From Clostridium beijerinckii HUN142 (GTDB lineage: Bacteria > Bacillota > Clostridia > Clostridiales > Clostridiaceae): DNA of 64,000 bases. The stretch lies in the NCBI RefSeq assembly GCF_000621745.1, contig NZ_JHXK01000020.1, forward strand, positions 1-64,000, in the 5' to 3' direction. Positions 54,250 through 62,147 of the stretch are shown here, in pieces. Positions within the stretch are counted from its first letter, which is position 1. Every line of letters starts with the position of its first letter. The position numbers and the translations under genes were made by a program. The notes below the pieces were generated by a model, which did no database searches, was not told the origin of the DNA, and saw only the letters and a list, made by a program, of their open reading frames with translations.

Positions 54250-54615
54250 TTATTTTAAAGTTGGTGTCAAATCGGGAATTTGAGGTACTTCAATTGTGTT
54301 TTGAGATACTTGTGTCATAGAAGGTTCATCTGTGTAATCTGTATAAATTGACGAAGATGTATGTGATTGGTGAGACTGATGAGATTCATGTGATTGATGA
54401 GACTCATGGCCTGCAGAATCTGATGTTGACGATGTATGCGAACTATGTGAAGAATGTGAACTGTGAGATGCATAAACCTTTGAAGGTAACATTGCTGCCA
54501 ATATAACTAACATCGATCCAATAAACAGGACCTTATCTCTCCCTACATTTCCTTCTTCTTCGTACATAAAATCCTGAATTCTTTTATTTATCTTTGGATA
54601 GTTAATACTTCCCAT
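54250..54615 (-). CDS. hxsA: His-Xaa-Ser repeat protein HxsA, copy 1
   Basis: A 121-residue precursor. Residues 1-22 form a charged leader ending EEEG; residues 27-45 form a hydrophobic helix (VLFIGSMLVILAAML). Residues 51-88 contain about a dozen His-x-Ser units (HSSHSSHSS, HESHQSHES), then an ordinary tail. The leader ending in Gly before an amphipathic start with Asp at +5 resembles a prepilin cleavage site; an alternative signal peptidase site VYA-S is possible. It is the presumed substrate of HxsB and HxsC. It starts GTG/ATG-like at 54615 after AGGAGG. Confidence 0.85.
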   Translation of the reverse strand: MGSINYPKINKRIQDFMYEEEGNVGRDKVLFIGSMLVILAAMLPSKVYASHSSHSSHSSHTSSTSDSAGHESHQSHESHQSHQSHTSSSIYTDYTDEPSMTQVSQNTIEVPQIPDLTPTLK

Positions 54616-54629
54616 AACTAAAATTCCTC

Positions 54630-55268
54630 CTAACCAATATAATTATTATCTTTCCATTTACCATCATCAATTGTTCCTGAAATAAATGTATATGTTCCAT
54701 TTCCATTCATCTTATCAAATTCCCATTGCCCCTGATATATATCTCCATTCTTCCATTTAAATGTACCTTGACCGCTTTTAACTCCATTCTGAAAATTTCC
54801 GTCGTACCTATCTCCATTAGCATAACTCAGTGTTCCATGGCCACTAATTTCATTATTCTCCCACTCACCATTATAAATATCTCCATTTTGCCAACAAAAA
54901 GTTTTATATTCTTTTCCATTTTCTGACACAGTAGGTTGTCCAATAAATTTTCCTACTAAAGCGCCATTTTCACCAAACTTATATATTACACCGTTTATTG
55001 CTTGAAAGCCAGTTTTCATGGCACCATTAGAATCCATATAATATTGCGCAGTACCATCATTTACCCATCCAGTTTCTAGGTATCCATTCTTATCAAAATA
55101 ATACCATACACCGCTTATCTGCCTCCATCCAATAGCATAATAATTTCCTTCTGAATACCACCATCCTTGTGATGATTGTTTCCACTCCGCATTAACACTT
55201 GTTGGATTAATAGTAAATAATAGCGTACTTGCAATTATCCCAGCAAATAATTTTTTGATTTTTATCAT
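54630..55268 (-). CDS. secreted MORN-repeat protein with cell-wall-binding domain
   Basis: A 212-residue secreted protein: signal peptide with cleavage after VNA, GWWYSEG-type wall-binding repeats (residues about 25 to 110), then four MORN repeats (GDIYNGEWENN, GDRYDGNFQNG, GDIYQGQWEFD). The MORN domain is the type that binds lipids or serves as a scaffold. It is encoded between two HxsA genes, likely presenting or capping the HxsA product at the surface. ATG 55268 gives a better ribosome distance than the ATG at 55274. Confidence 0.82.
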   Translation of the reverse strand: MIKIKKLFAGIIASTLLFTINPTSVNAEWKQSSQGWWYSEGNYYAIGWRQISGVWYYFDKNGYLETGWVNDGTAQYYMDSNGAMKTGFQAINGVIYKFGENGALVGKFIGQPTVSENGKEYKTFCWQNGDIYNGEWENNEISGHGTLSYANGDRYDGNFQNGVKSGQGTFKWKNGDIYQGQWEFDKMNGNGTYTFISGTIDDGKWKDNNYIG

Positions 55269-55274
55269 TTTCAT

Positions 55275-55499
55275 CCCCCTAATTCTATAATAAATATGAT
55301 AATTATATATAATAAAAATCTGTTTACACTGTATTTCTTTTATTACTAGCTAGTTTCATAAATCCTGCATTTTTTAATAATATTCTATATAATTCCGCTT
55401 TTTAAAAAGATAACATTAAAATAATATTTATTAATATAAATGCAAAACTATGAACTTACCGCTTTTATTTGATAATCTATCACTCATAAATATTCTGTA
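55275..55499. other. gap between the two HXS modules
   Basis: About 225 AT-rich bases separating MORN2/HxsA2 from MORN1/HxsA1. Nothing was recognised; a second promoter could lie here. Confidence 0.4.
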
Positions 55500-55949
55500 T
55501 TACAATTTAGGTGTTTGATCTGGTATTTGAGGTGTACCAGGTGTTTGTTGTGCTGTTTCAGTTGTAGTTGTATTGGCTGAATTAGTTGATGATACAGCAT
55601 TCGAACTAGATTGAGTTGATCCAGAACCTGATGTACTTGAAGTTGAATCACTTGTACCTGATGTTCTTGGAGCTATACTAGGATCTGTTACTCCCGAAGA
55701 TGATGTGTGTGAAGCATGTGATTCATGTGATGCATGTCCTGGAGGTGGTGCTGATGATGTGTGCGAGGAATGTGAAGCATGTGATGAATGCGAACTATGT
55801 GCTGCAAAAGCTTTTGATGGCATCATTGCAGCTAAAATAACTAACATTGATCCAATAAATAGCACCTTATCTCTGCTTATGTTTCCTTCTTCTTCATATA
55901 TAAAATCTTGAATATTTTTATTTATTTTAGGATAATTAATTTTCCCCAT
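55500..55949 (-). CDS. hxsA: His-Xaa-Ser repeat protein HxsA, copy 2
   Basis: A 149-residue paralogue of HxsA1 with the same leader (INYPKIN, IQDF, YEEEGN) and hydrophobic helix, then a His-x-Ser region (HSSHSSHASHSSH), a proline-rich break and a long Ser/Thr/Gly-rich tail absent from copy 1. The conserved leader with divergent tail implies a common processing route and different exposed ends. It starts 12 bases after the MORN membrane protein and probably shares its transcript. Confidence 0.85.
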   Translation of the reverse strand: MGKINYPKINKNIQDFIYEEEGNISRDKVLFIGSMLVILAAMMPSKAFAAHSSHSSHASHSSHTSSAPPPGHASHESHASHTSSSGVTDPSIAPRTSGTSDSTSSTSGSGSTQSSSNAVSSTNSANTTTTETAQQTPGTPQIPDQTPKL

Positions 55950-55960
55950 ATGTATCCCCC

Positions 55961-56647
55961 TTATTTGCTTTGTTCAATACATTTATTGTCTTTCCAATTT
56001 CCAGTTACTGTTTTTCCATTACTATATGTATATGAACCTTTTCCTTCCATCTTATTGTTAACCCAAGCACCATTGTACTTATCTCCTGAATTTGTTCCTG
56101 ATCCAAATGTATAAGTGCCTTGTCCATTCATGACATCTGAGCTCCAATCACCAGTGTATTGATCCTTAGTTCCTTTCCATGTAAAAGTTCCTTTTCCAGA
56201 TCTTAATCCATTTTCATAATTTCCTGAATAGACATCTCCATTGGCATAATTAAGTGTACCTTGTCCATTCATTTTGTCATCCTTCCATTCACCTTTATAA
56301 ACATCTCCATTTTTAGCTGTGAAAGTTCCACTTCCTTCTCTTTTCTGATTTTTTAATGTCCCTGTATATTTTCCGTTATTAATTGATTTATCAGTTACAT
56401 TAGTTTCTTGACTTTGCTCTTGTTGAGCTTGTCCTCGGACGGCTTTAGTACTATTATCAGGCGTTCCTACAAAACCACATAGAATTATTGAAACCACAAA
56501 GGTCGCTGCTAATCCCTTCAGTATTTTCAATAATTTCTCTGGTTTATACTTATAATCTTCTTTCTTTTTTGAATAAATAAATAGTGGTATTACTGTTATA
56601 AGTCCTATAAAACTAAAAAATACAATGATACCTAGCAAAACACTCAT
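55961..56647 (-). CDS. membrane-anchored MORN-repeat protein
   Basis: A 228-residue protein with two N-terminal membrane helices (about residues 3-25 and 48-68), a Gln-rich linker and five to six MORN repeats (GTFTAKNGDVYKGEWKDDKM, GDVYSGNYENG, GTYTFGSG, GSYTYSNG). The start is ATG 56647 with AGGGGGAATAATA; an in-frame upstream extension to 56698 lacks a ribosome site. It precedes HxsA2 by 11 bases, and mirrors the secreted MORN protein that precedes HxsA1. This suggests a duplicated MORN-HxsA module. Confidence 0.8.
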   Translation of the reverse strand: MSVLLGIIVFFSFIGLITVIPLFIYSKKKEDYKYKPEKLLKILKGLAATFVVSIILCGFVGTPDNSTKAVRGQAQQEQSQETNVTDKSINNGKYTGTLKNQKREGSGTFTAKNGDVYKGEWKDDKMNGQGTLNYANGDVYSGNYENGLRSGKGTFTWKGTKDQYTGDWSSDVMNGQGTYTFGSGTNSGDKYNGAWVNNKMEGKGSYTYSNGKTVTGNWKDNKCIEQSK

Positions 56648-56757
56648 TATTATTCCCCCTATTCGTCTTAAATTTGCATATTCCCCCATATTATACATTA
56701 TAGTACTAATTTATATAATATTAAAACTCTAAATTTATCGTTTTTACCAGATATAAG

Positions 56758-56795
56758 AAAAATCGAGTAATTTTATGTGTAATTACTCGATTTTT
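56758..56795. terminator. strong bidirectional terminator between HNH gene and HXS locus
   Basis: Perfect 15-bp stem AAAAATCGAGTAATT with complement (56781-56795), 8-base loop, A and T tails. It separates the HXS locus transcript from the upstream HNH gene. Confidence 0.9.
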
Positions 56796-56812
56796 CTTAT
56801 ATTTTAAATTAT

Positions 56813-57979
56813 TTATAGAATAAAATTATCCAGTACTCCGAACCCCTGATTAACTGCCACTCCATAAACCGGACCAATCTCTTGTTTAATTCTCCTAACG
56901 AATTCCTCTTCCTTATTTTCTTTTTTAAACTTCCTAAGATTCTCAACCTTAAGAACTTGTCCATATTCTTCTATTTGATTTTTCCTATTTTCATCAACTA
57001 CAAAGCAAAAGGCTTCATACTGAATTTCACAAAACCTATCAATATATTTATCATATTGTAGTAAATTATCACTTTTTTTACTATTGATATTCTTAAAAGT
57101 TGGTACCAAATTCCACATTTGATCATGAAGGACAAAGCTCCAAGGTATAAAGTGATCTATGCTTAAAACTCCATAATCATTATAATTTCTTTCTGTGAAA
57201 TCTAAGCCTGTATATAAGTCAGCTATATGCCTTTGTTCAATAACTTGCTTCCATATCTTTGTCTGCTCTCTCAAGTCTCTATTTTTAGGAGCTTCTAATT
57301 TCATTGCTATACCTGGCACATTTGGATTGCGCTTTTGCAGGAAGCATACCAATCTATAATACGCCCAGCCTTGAATAATTCTGTAGTTATACTTTAAGTA
57401 ATTACACCAATTGTTTTTAATCCTAATGCAATTTTCATCCTTATTATTTTTATAAATTTCATAAATGCATTCATTATCTTCATTGGATAGTTCTTCTATG
57501 AGTTTTTGAACTTTTTTCTGACCTCTAAGTTTATTCTCAAAAAATGGTGATAAAAATCTATATGGTACATTTAAAGTTAATTCTTTAAGCATTTTATTTA
57601 ATGTTTTATCTTGTGATGAATATATAAAATCAAAGAGCTTACGTTCATCATAATTGCTTTCCAAGTTATATGTATCTGAAATGTAAGTAGCTACTTTTGC
57701 TAAATTATCACATAGTCCAAAACTTAACTTATATTTCAAAAGAGGATACCAAGCCTTTACGACCATTTTACATATTAATATTCTAAATTCTATTTCAAAA
57801 TTACCCAAAGAAATTTCATCTAATAAAGCCAGCAGCCAATACATCTTATAACTTGCCACAACCTTATCATCTCTAAGTGCTCTAGAGAATGTAGCATAAT
57901 CAACTTCATTACTATAAGGGACTTCACATATTTCTTTTGGTAATATTATAGTTTCTTGTGGCATATATACTTTATCCAT
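56813..57979 (-). CDS. HNH-endonuclease-domain protein
   Basis: A 388-residue protein with a long helical N-terminal region and an HNH motif near residues 285-320: LSIDHFIPWSFVLHD then QMWNLVPTF and NSKKSDNLL. That fits the HNH family of DNA endonucleases in defence and mobile loci. No partner gene adjoins, and its target is unknown. Part of its 5' end is present as a decayed copy at 60172-60257, and its upstream region shares a repeated palindromic element with the Tag gene. ATG follows a weak GGGTGAAG site. Confidence 0.78.
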   Translation of the reverse strand: MDKVYMPQETIILPKEICEVPYSNEVDYATFSRALRDDKVVASYKMYWLLALLDEISLGNFEIEFRILICKMVVKAWYPLLKYKLSFGLCDNLAKVATYISDTYNLESNYDERKLFDFIYSSQDKTLNKMLKELTLNVPYRFLSPFFENKLRGQKKVQKLIEELSNEDNECIYEIYKNNKDENCIRIKNNWCNYLKYNYRIIQGWAYYRLVCFLQKRNPNVPGIAMKLEAPKNRDLREQTKIWKQVIEQRHIADLYTGLDFTERNYNDYGVLSIDHFIPWSFVLHDQMWNLVPTFKNINSKKSDNLLQYDKYIDRFCEIQYEAFCFVVDENRKNQIEEYGQVLKVENLRKFKKENKEEEFVRRIKQEIGPVYGVAVNQGFGVLDNFIL

Positions 57980-57989
57980 TCAACTTCAC

Positions 57990-58053
57990 CCATTTTAATA
58001 CAATCTATCTACATTCTAACATAAAAATAAGATTTCACTTTACATAAACTATC
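57990..58053. repeat. repeated upstream element, copy 4 (divergent)
   Basis: Shares ACCATAAAAATAAGA and TTTACATAAACT with copies at 59852-59914, 60262-60318 and 62062-62134. It lies upstream of the intact HNH gene. Confidence 0.5.
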
Positions 58054-58159
58054 ATTTTAATCCAATTATTTACTCAATAGTTTCAAGTCCAATCCCTTTC
58101 CTAAATCGCCTTAGTTTCTATCTCTTCTTATCTCTAGACTTAAAAAGATCCTCTTTACT

Positions 58160-58380
58160 TTAACCTAAACTATTTACAAGCCTAAACAATACTTCCATTA
58201 CATCTGCTAATTCTTCTAAATTCGTATCCTCTAAAAATTCATTAATTTCTTCTTGTAATTTAGCTTCTAAAAGTTTGTACTTTTCATCTCCAGCTAAACT
58301 TGAAGTATTGCATTCGCGGCCATCGGCTTTTATTATGTCTGAGATTTTATCTCTTACAAATTTATTGTATGTTTTTTCAT
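58160..58380 (-). pseudogene. phosphoribosyl-ATP pyrophosphohydrolase-like (MazG-type) gene with a frameshift in a poly-A start
   Basis: From ATG 58380 the natural frame would be KKTYNKFVRDKISDIIKADGR and onward with EEINEFLEDTNLEELADVMEVLF, but the run following ATG has six A where seven are needed, so translation stops after eight codons (MKKHTINL). The remaining 60 codons are intact and unbroken to the stop at 58160. The protein fits small all-alpha NTP pyrophosphatases. A single base in a homopolymer next to the start is consistent with phase variation, decay or a sequencing error. Confidence 0.75.
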
Positions 58381-58686
58381 TATTTTATTATATTTACTTA
58401 ATTCCCCATAAACCATTTGCATTTTTATCCCTCTTTTATCGTCCATAGGCACCTCAGATATTGTTTCAAATCCATTTTCTAATCCAATAACTCCTGTAAT
58501 TGCTAAACATAATGCGTCTATAACATCATCTATTTCACGTATTTTGTCACATATTCCATAAGATAATGGACTTAAGCTTACTCCTAAATTTGTTTTATTT
58601 TCTTCAATAGCTTTTGTGTAGTTTTTAGCATACACAGCTTGTCTACACGGAGTATTAAATATACTTGAAGTTTTTCCTTCTGTCAA
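58354..58686 (-). pseudogene. C-terminal fragment of a DUF429 protein
   Basis: Residues like IFNTPCRQAVYAKNYTKA and SYGICDKIREIDDVIDALCLA match the C-terminal half of DUF429 proteins (usually 230 residues or more, RNase-H-like fold). No start codon with a ribosome site precedes the fragment and its 5' end overlaps the end of the replisome-organizer-like gene, so the N-terminal half is missing. Likely a remnant. Confidence 0.65.
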
Positions 58687-59495
58687 AAGCTAAATGCCAA
58701 AACAACCTCCTCATCTTTTCCTATTACCGGCTCCCCTTCAGTAATCTTCATCAGATCATCATTTTCTACTTCATCAACAACACTAATTTCATTAATCTTC
58801 TCTTTTTTCTTAGGCTTACTTTTATTTTTTACCTTTTTCTTCTCTAAGGTAGTTACTATCTCATTAGGTAAAAGCTCTTTGCTTTTGTATTTTTCCATAT
58901 TTAATTTCTGAGTGGCTTCATTATCTACTTCTGTTACATTCTTATTACAGCTGTTTAAATGTATACTTGTACTTGTTTCCATACAGCTTTTATTATCAGC
59001 AGTAGTGACATTTTTATTTGCAATATTATCTTTTATATCAATGACTTTATTATCCTTATGTTTATTCTCACTCTCCACATTGATATTCTCTATACAGCTG
59101 CTGCTTAGCTGTTTCTTCTCGCTAATTTCAACTTCTTCTGCCTTATGTTTATTTTGAACTTTTTCTTTTGTTTTAATATTTTGATGCTTTACAAAGTTTT
59201 TTACTTTATATATTTTATCTTGAGTGAGTTCAACCATTTCTAAGTCTATAAAAGTTTTTATAGCTAATTCTATTTCAGATACTTCTCTATTAAACTCTAT
59301 AGCCAAAGTCTCTAGAGTATATGGTATATTTCTAGATAAAAATAATTCTCCTTCTAAATTGACCTTACCTGCAAGAACCACAATCCTAGTCCAAACATAA
59401 TTTATAAGATCTCTTTTTTCCATTCTATCTATTATTTTGAACTTTGTATCCTCATACATATTCACATTAAATTTAACACATTTTCTTTCTCTCAT
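58683..59495 (-). CDS. phage replisome organizer-like protein
   Basis: A 270-residue protein. The first 110 residues (KFNVNMYEDTKFKIIDRMEKR, NYVWTRIVVLAGKVNLEGELFLS, NIPYTLETLAIEFNREVSEIE) match the phage replisome organizer N-terminal winged-helix domain that binds DNA at phage origins. The rest is a low-complexity Lys/Glu/Asn linker and an acidic tail without a DnaC-interacting domain. ATG 59495 follows AGGAGC; GTG 59504 is an alternative. No other phage genes are nearby, so it appears to be a prophage remnant. Confidence 0.7.
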   Translation of the reverse strand: MRERKCVKFNVNMYEDTKFKIIDRMEKRDLINYVWTRIVVLAGKVNLEGELFLSRNIPYTLETLAIEFNREVSEIELAIKTFIDLEMVELTQDKIYKVKNFVKHQNIKTKEKVQNKHKAEEVEISEKKQLSSSCIENINVESENKHKDNKVIDIKDNIANKNVTTADNKSCMETSTSIHLNSCNKNVTEVDNEATQKLNMEKYKSKELLPNEIVTTLEKKKVKNKSKPKKKEKINEISVVDEVENDDLMKITEGEPVIGKDEEVVLAFSF

Positions 59496-59662
59496 TTTTA
59501 ACACGCTCCTATATAAATAATTTATCTATATAGGATATATGCTTAAAAATGAAAGTCACTAATATAAATTAAAAATTATTTTATTCTTACTATAATTTAG
59601 CTTCTAAAAGCTTGTATTTTTCATTTTAACCTCTGAAATCAATTTCAAAATTATTAATTACT

Positions 59663-59767
59663 TTAATTGTTCCAACCGTTGCAAACATCAATCCATTCAT
59701 CATAACCAGAATACTTTTCTAATTCTTCTATGGTTACCCATTCACATCTTTTAATAATTCGAATCAC
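59663..59767 (-). pseudogene. truncated Tag-like (3-methyladenine glycosylase) start
   Basis: 34 codons from GTG reading MIRIIKRCEWVTIEELEKYSG match the first residues of the intact Tag protein at 61987, then diverge and stop. Upstream sequence to about 59914 is nearly identical to that before the intact gene. Likely a duplicated start whose coding part was lost or replaced. Confidence 0.65.
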
Positions 59768-59851
59768 TTCCTCTTAAGCTAAATAGCAAACCTTGCTGTA
59801 TTTTTCACCGTTCTATACATACATCTAATCTTTATAAACACGTAAAAGTGT

Positions 59852-59914
59852 TAATTAATCTATATTATAAGTATATTTCACCATAAAATAAGAGCTTACA
59901 TTAAGTAAACTCTA
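59852..59914. repeat. repeated palindromic upstream element, copy 2
   Basis: Contains GTGTTAATTAATCTAT, TATAAGTATATTTCACC and AAGAGCTTACATTAAGTAAA, matching copy 1 at 62062-62134 at nearly every position. Confidence 0.75.
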
Positions 59915-60131
59915 AAATGGTACTTCCTTATTCTCCATAGCATCTCCTTGTGCCTCGTCTTCAAACTCACAAAACATATATTCATAATCATCATATATTA
60001 AACCATTTTTCATTTTTGCACATTTGAAATAGGAACGCTTCCACTAATTCAATTTCTTTAGGCAGATTAATAACCAAACACTTATTACCATTTGCTAGTT
60101 CTATAAAACTAAATTCATATTTATATTTCAT
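59912..60131 (-). pseudogene. small acidic protein gene, frameshifted
   Basis: ATG 60131 with a good GGAGG at 60141-60145 opens MKYKYEFSFIELANGNKC and reads 46 residues to a TGA. Shifting one base restores a frame that continues GLIYDDYEYMFCEFEDEAQG to the stop at 59912. Removal of one base near 60023 fuses both halves into about 72 residues. The family is unrecognised; short phage-type proteins look similar. Confidence 0.55.
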
Positions 60132-60171
60132 AATTTAATTCCTCCATATCTTAATATAAAATAAATTCTTT

Positions 60172-60257
60172 TATACTATAATGGACTTCACATATTTCTT
60201 TTAGCAATATTAGCTGTTCTTTAGAAGTACATATTTGATTGATTTTAATTTCACCCA
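60172..60257 (-). pseudogene. decayed copy of the HNH gene start
   Basis: Bases here (GGACTTCACATATTTCTTTT and following) match 57909-57992, the first codons and upstream of the HNH gene, with many substitutions. No open frame. Its adjacent upstream element (60262-60318) also matches. Confidence 0.6.
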
Positions 60258-60261
60258 ACAA

Positions 60262-60318
60262 AATATAATATAAGTATATTCTACCATAAAGATAAGAGCT
60301 TATATTACATAAACTCTT
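60262..60318. repeat. repeated palindromic upstream element, copy 3
   Basis: Contains TATAAGTATATTCTACC and AAGAGCTTATATTACATAAA, as in the other copies. Confidence 0.65.
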
Positions 60319-60436
60319 AACAAAACATAATGATATACTTTATAAATTTCCGTCCAACATTTTCCTGTATTAAATATTCTAAAATTGTTATATTATAGTA
60401 CCATCTAAGAAATATTGACAGAAAAGGTGTGTTATT

Positions 60437-61123
60437 ATGAAATTCTATCAAACTAAAGTTTTTAAAATTGTAATGAGTCTTATTGCTCTTGCAATAATTT
60501 TCAAGTATTCATTTTTAATCTTTCTATCTGGAGCAGGACTTATAGTATACTTAAATAAGAAGAACGTTAAATTCAGATCTTTTCCCAAATCAGGTAAAAT
60601 AGTTTTAAGTTCTGTTTTAATTTTGCTTACTCTTCTTATAATTGGAATAAAAAATGCTCCAACTACTAACAAAACAATTGCTTCAAACTCCAAAGTTGAA
60701 ACTACAACAGAATCAACAAATTCTTCTGACAAGCCATCGGAGCAACAAGAAGCCGAAATCAAAGAAGATTCTAAACCAGAAGTAAAAGAGGAGAATACAG
60801 CTGTCGATGATAAACCCAATGAAGATAAAACAAAATCTGTAGACAATTCTTCTGCTTCGGTTGCCCCTTCAACAGCTACAAACAGCGATAACTCAACAAA
60901 ATCGTCAGGGAGCATAAGTACAAGTTCTGCTAGTACTAATAATGCCACTTCTGCAAATAGCGGAGATGAGAATACAATAGTATATTATGTTCCTGGCAGC
61001 AACAAATACCATTTAAGCAAGAGCGATGGAACACTAAGTAGAAGCAAAAATATTCAAGAAATTACTCTAAAGGAAGCTAAAGCTAAAGGAATGCAACAAT
61101 CTAAATCAAAAGCTGATAGTTAG
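60437..61123 (+). CDS. membrane-anchored Ser/Thr-rich protein with C-terminal Excalibur-like region
   Basis: A 228-residue protein with two N-terminal membrane helices (about residues 10-40 and 53-72), a long Ser/Thr/Glu/Lys-rich extracellular linker and a C-terminal part VYYVPGSNKYHLSKSDGT then ITLKEAKAKGM. That C-terminus looks like small surface domains whose usual Cys pairs bind metal, but here the Cys positions are Ser or Lys, so metal binding is doubtful. It is the only plus-strand gene in this area. ATG 60437 follows AAAGGTG. Function unknown. Confidence 0.6.
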   Translation: MKFYQTKVFKIVMSLIALAIIFKYSFLIFLSGAGLIVYLNKKNVKFRSFPKSGKIVLSSVLILLTLLIIGIKNAPTTNKTIASNSKVETTTESTNSSDKPSEQQEAEIKEDSKPEVKEENTAVDDKPNEDKTKSVDNSSASVAPSTATNSDNSTKSSGSISTSSASTNNATSANSGDENTIVYYVPGSNKYHLSKSDGTLSRSKNIQEITLKEAKAKGMQQSKSKADS

Positions 61124-61202
61124 TCGTTTTCGATATTATTCAAGTTCAACATATTTTAAAGTAAAAAACAGTTTTTTACTATAAAAAACTAATATAAACA
61201 AA

Positions 61203-61250
61203 TAGCTTGCTACGATAAAATTAAAATATCATAGTAAGCTATTTTCTTTA
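61203..61250. terminator. hairpin after the membrane-anchored protein
   Basis: AATAGCTTGCTACGAT pairs with ATCATAGTAAGCTATT (one mismatch) across an A/T loop, followed by TTTTC. A shorter AGTAAAAAAC/GTTTTTTACT hairpin lies just before (61163-61185). Confidence 0.65.
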
Positions 61251-61414
61251 CAAAATGCAAGCTAATAATATATTACTGACTTGACTCAAAACCTTTTAGC
61301 ATATCTATTATTTTTTCTTTATTTGGCACACACTATTTCTCCATTTAGTTTTAGGTGTAACTCCCTCTAAATGCTTATACCATTTAGGTAAGTAATGTGT
61401 ATTTATATATTTTT

Positions 61415-61987
61415 CTAAATTAATTTTGTATAGCAAAAGCATTCAGTTGTATGATCATTAACCATTCCTACTGCTTGCATAAATGAATAACAAATTGTAC
61501 TTCCAACAAATTTAAAACCATCTTTTTTTAGTTGCTTACTCATTTTATCACTTAATTCAGTTGTTGCTGGAACCTCTCCTATGCTTTTCCACGAATTAAT
61601 AATAGGCTTATTATCTACAAACTTCCATATATAATTAGAAAACGAGCCGTACTCTTCTCTAATTTTTAGAAATGCTTTTGCATTAGTCACAACGCTTTCA
61701 ATTTTTCTTCTATTACGAACAATGCCTTTATCTTGCATTAATTGCTCTAATTTTTCTTCAGTATATTTCACAATCTTTTCAGCCTCAAAATTATCAAAAG
61801 CTTCTTTATAGTTTTCTCTTTTTTTAAGAATAGTCCACCAGCTTAAGCCTGCTTGAGCTCCTTCTAAGCACAGCATTTCAAATAGTTTCCTATCATCATA
61901 TACCGGTACTCCCCATTCCTTATCATGATATTTAATATATAATTCTTCTTTTGTCACCCATTCACATCTTTTAATAATTTGAATCAC
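61415..61987 (-). CDS. tag: DNA-3-methyladenine glycosylase I
   Basis: A 190-residue Tag glycosylase that removes 3-methyladenine from alkylated DNA. The zinc snap ligands are visible: Cys in RCEWV and His in KYHDKEWG at the N-terminus, His and Cys in NDHTTECFC at the C-terminus. The LSWWTILKKRENY helix is characteristic. The start is GTG at 61987 with GAGGAAGTG upstream. Its 5' end and upstream element are repeated at 59663-59914. No operon partner. Confidence 0.92.
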   Translation of the reverse strand: MIQIIKRCEWVTKEELYIKYHDKEWGVPVYDDRKLFEMLCLEGAQAGLSWWTILKKRENYKEAFDNFEAEKIVKYTEEKLEQLMQDKGIVRNRRKIESVVTNAKAFLKIREEYGSFSNYIWKFVDNKPIINSWKSIGEVPATTELSDKMSKQLKKDGFKFVGSTICYSFMQAVGMVNDHTTECFCYTKLI

Positions 61988-62061
61988 TTCCTCTTCAATT
62001 AAATCGCAAACCTTGCTGTATTTTTCACTGTTTTTTGCATAAATCTAATATTTATAAACAC

Positions 62062-62134
62062 GTAATAGTGTTAATTAATCTATAATATAAGTATATTTTA
62101 CCATAAAATAAGAGCTTACATTACGTAAACTCTT
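62062..62134. repeat. repeated palindromic upstream element, copy 1
   Basis: AAGAGCTTACATTACGTAAA with CTCTT forms an imperfect palindrome (AAGAG/CTCTT outer arms) beside GTGTTAATTAATCTATAA. Present four times at 58-62 kb, each 70-150 bases upstream of a gene start or gene-start remnant on minus. Confidence 0.75.
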
Positions 62135-62147
62135 GTTTTAAATATCT

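Larger units (their letters stand above)
59505..60436. other. 930-base decay zone with gene remnants
   Basis: No intact gene was recognised. It holds a short remnant similar to the phosphoribosyl-ATP pyrophosphohydrolase-like gene (59593-59626), a Tag-like N-terminal fragment (59663-59767), a frameshifted small gene (59912-60131), an HNH N-terminal remnant (60172-60257) and two copies of a repeated upstream element. Confidence 0.6.

Noticed and set aside
54726..54926. Plus-strand open frame inside the MORN protein gene
   Set aside because: Antisense shadow of repetitive GDxYxG codons; no ribosome site.
55705..55911. Plus-strand Cys-rich frame (CEACDSCDAC-like) opposite HxsA2
   Set aside because: The Cys pattern is only the antisense reading of His-x-Ser codons, so not a metallothionein-like protein.
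60448..60948. Minus-strand 166-codon frame opposite the Ser/Thr-rich surface protein
   Set aside because: Low-complexity antisense of Ser/Thr/Glu codons; the plus-strand gene has the start signal and membrane helices.
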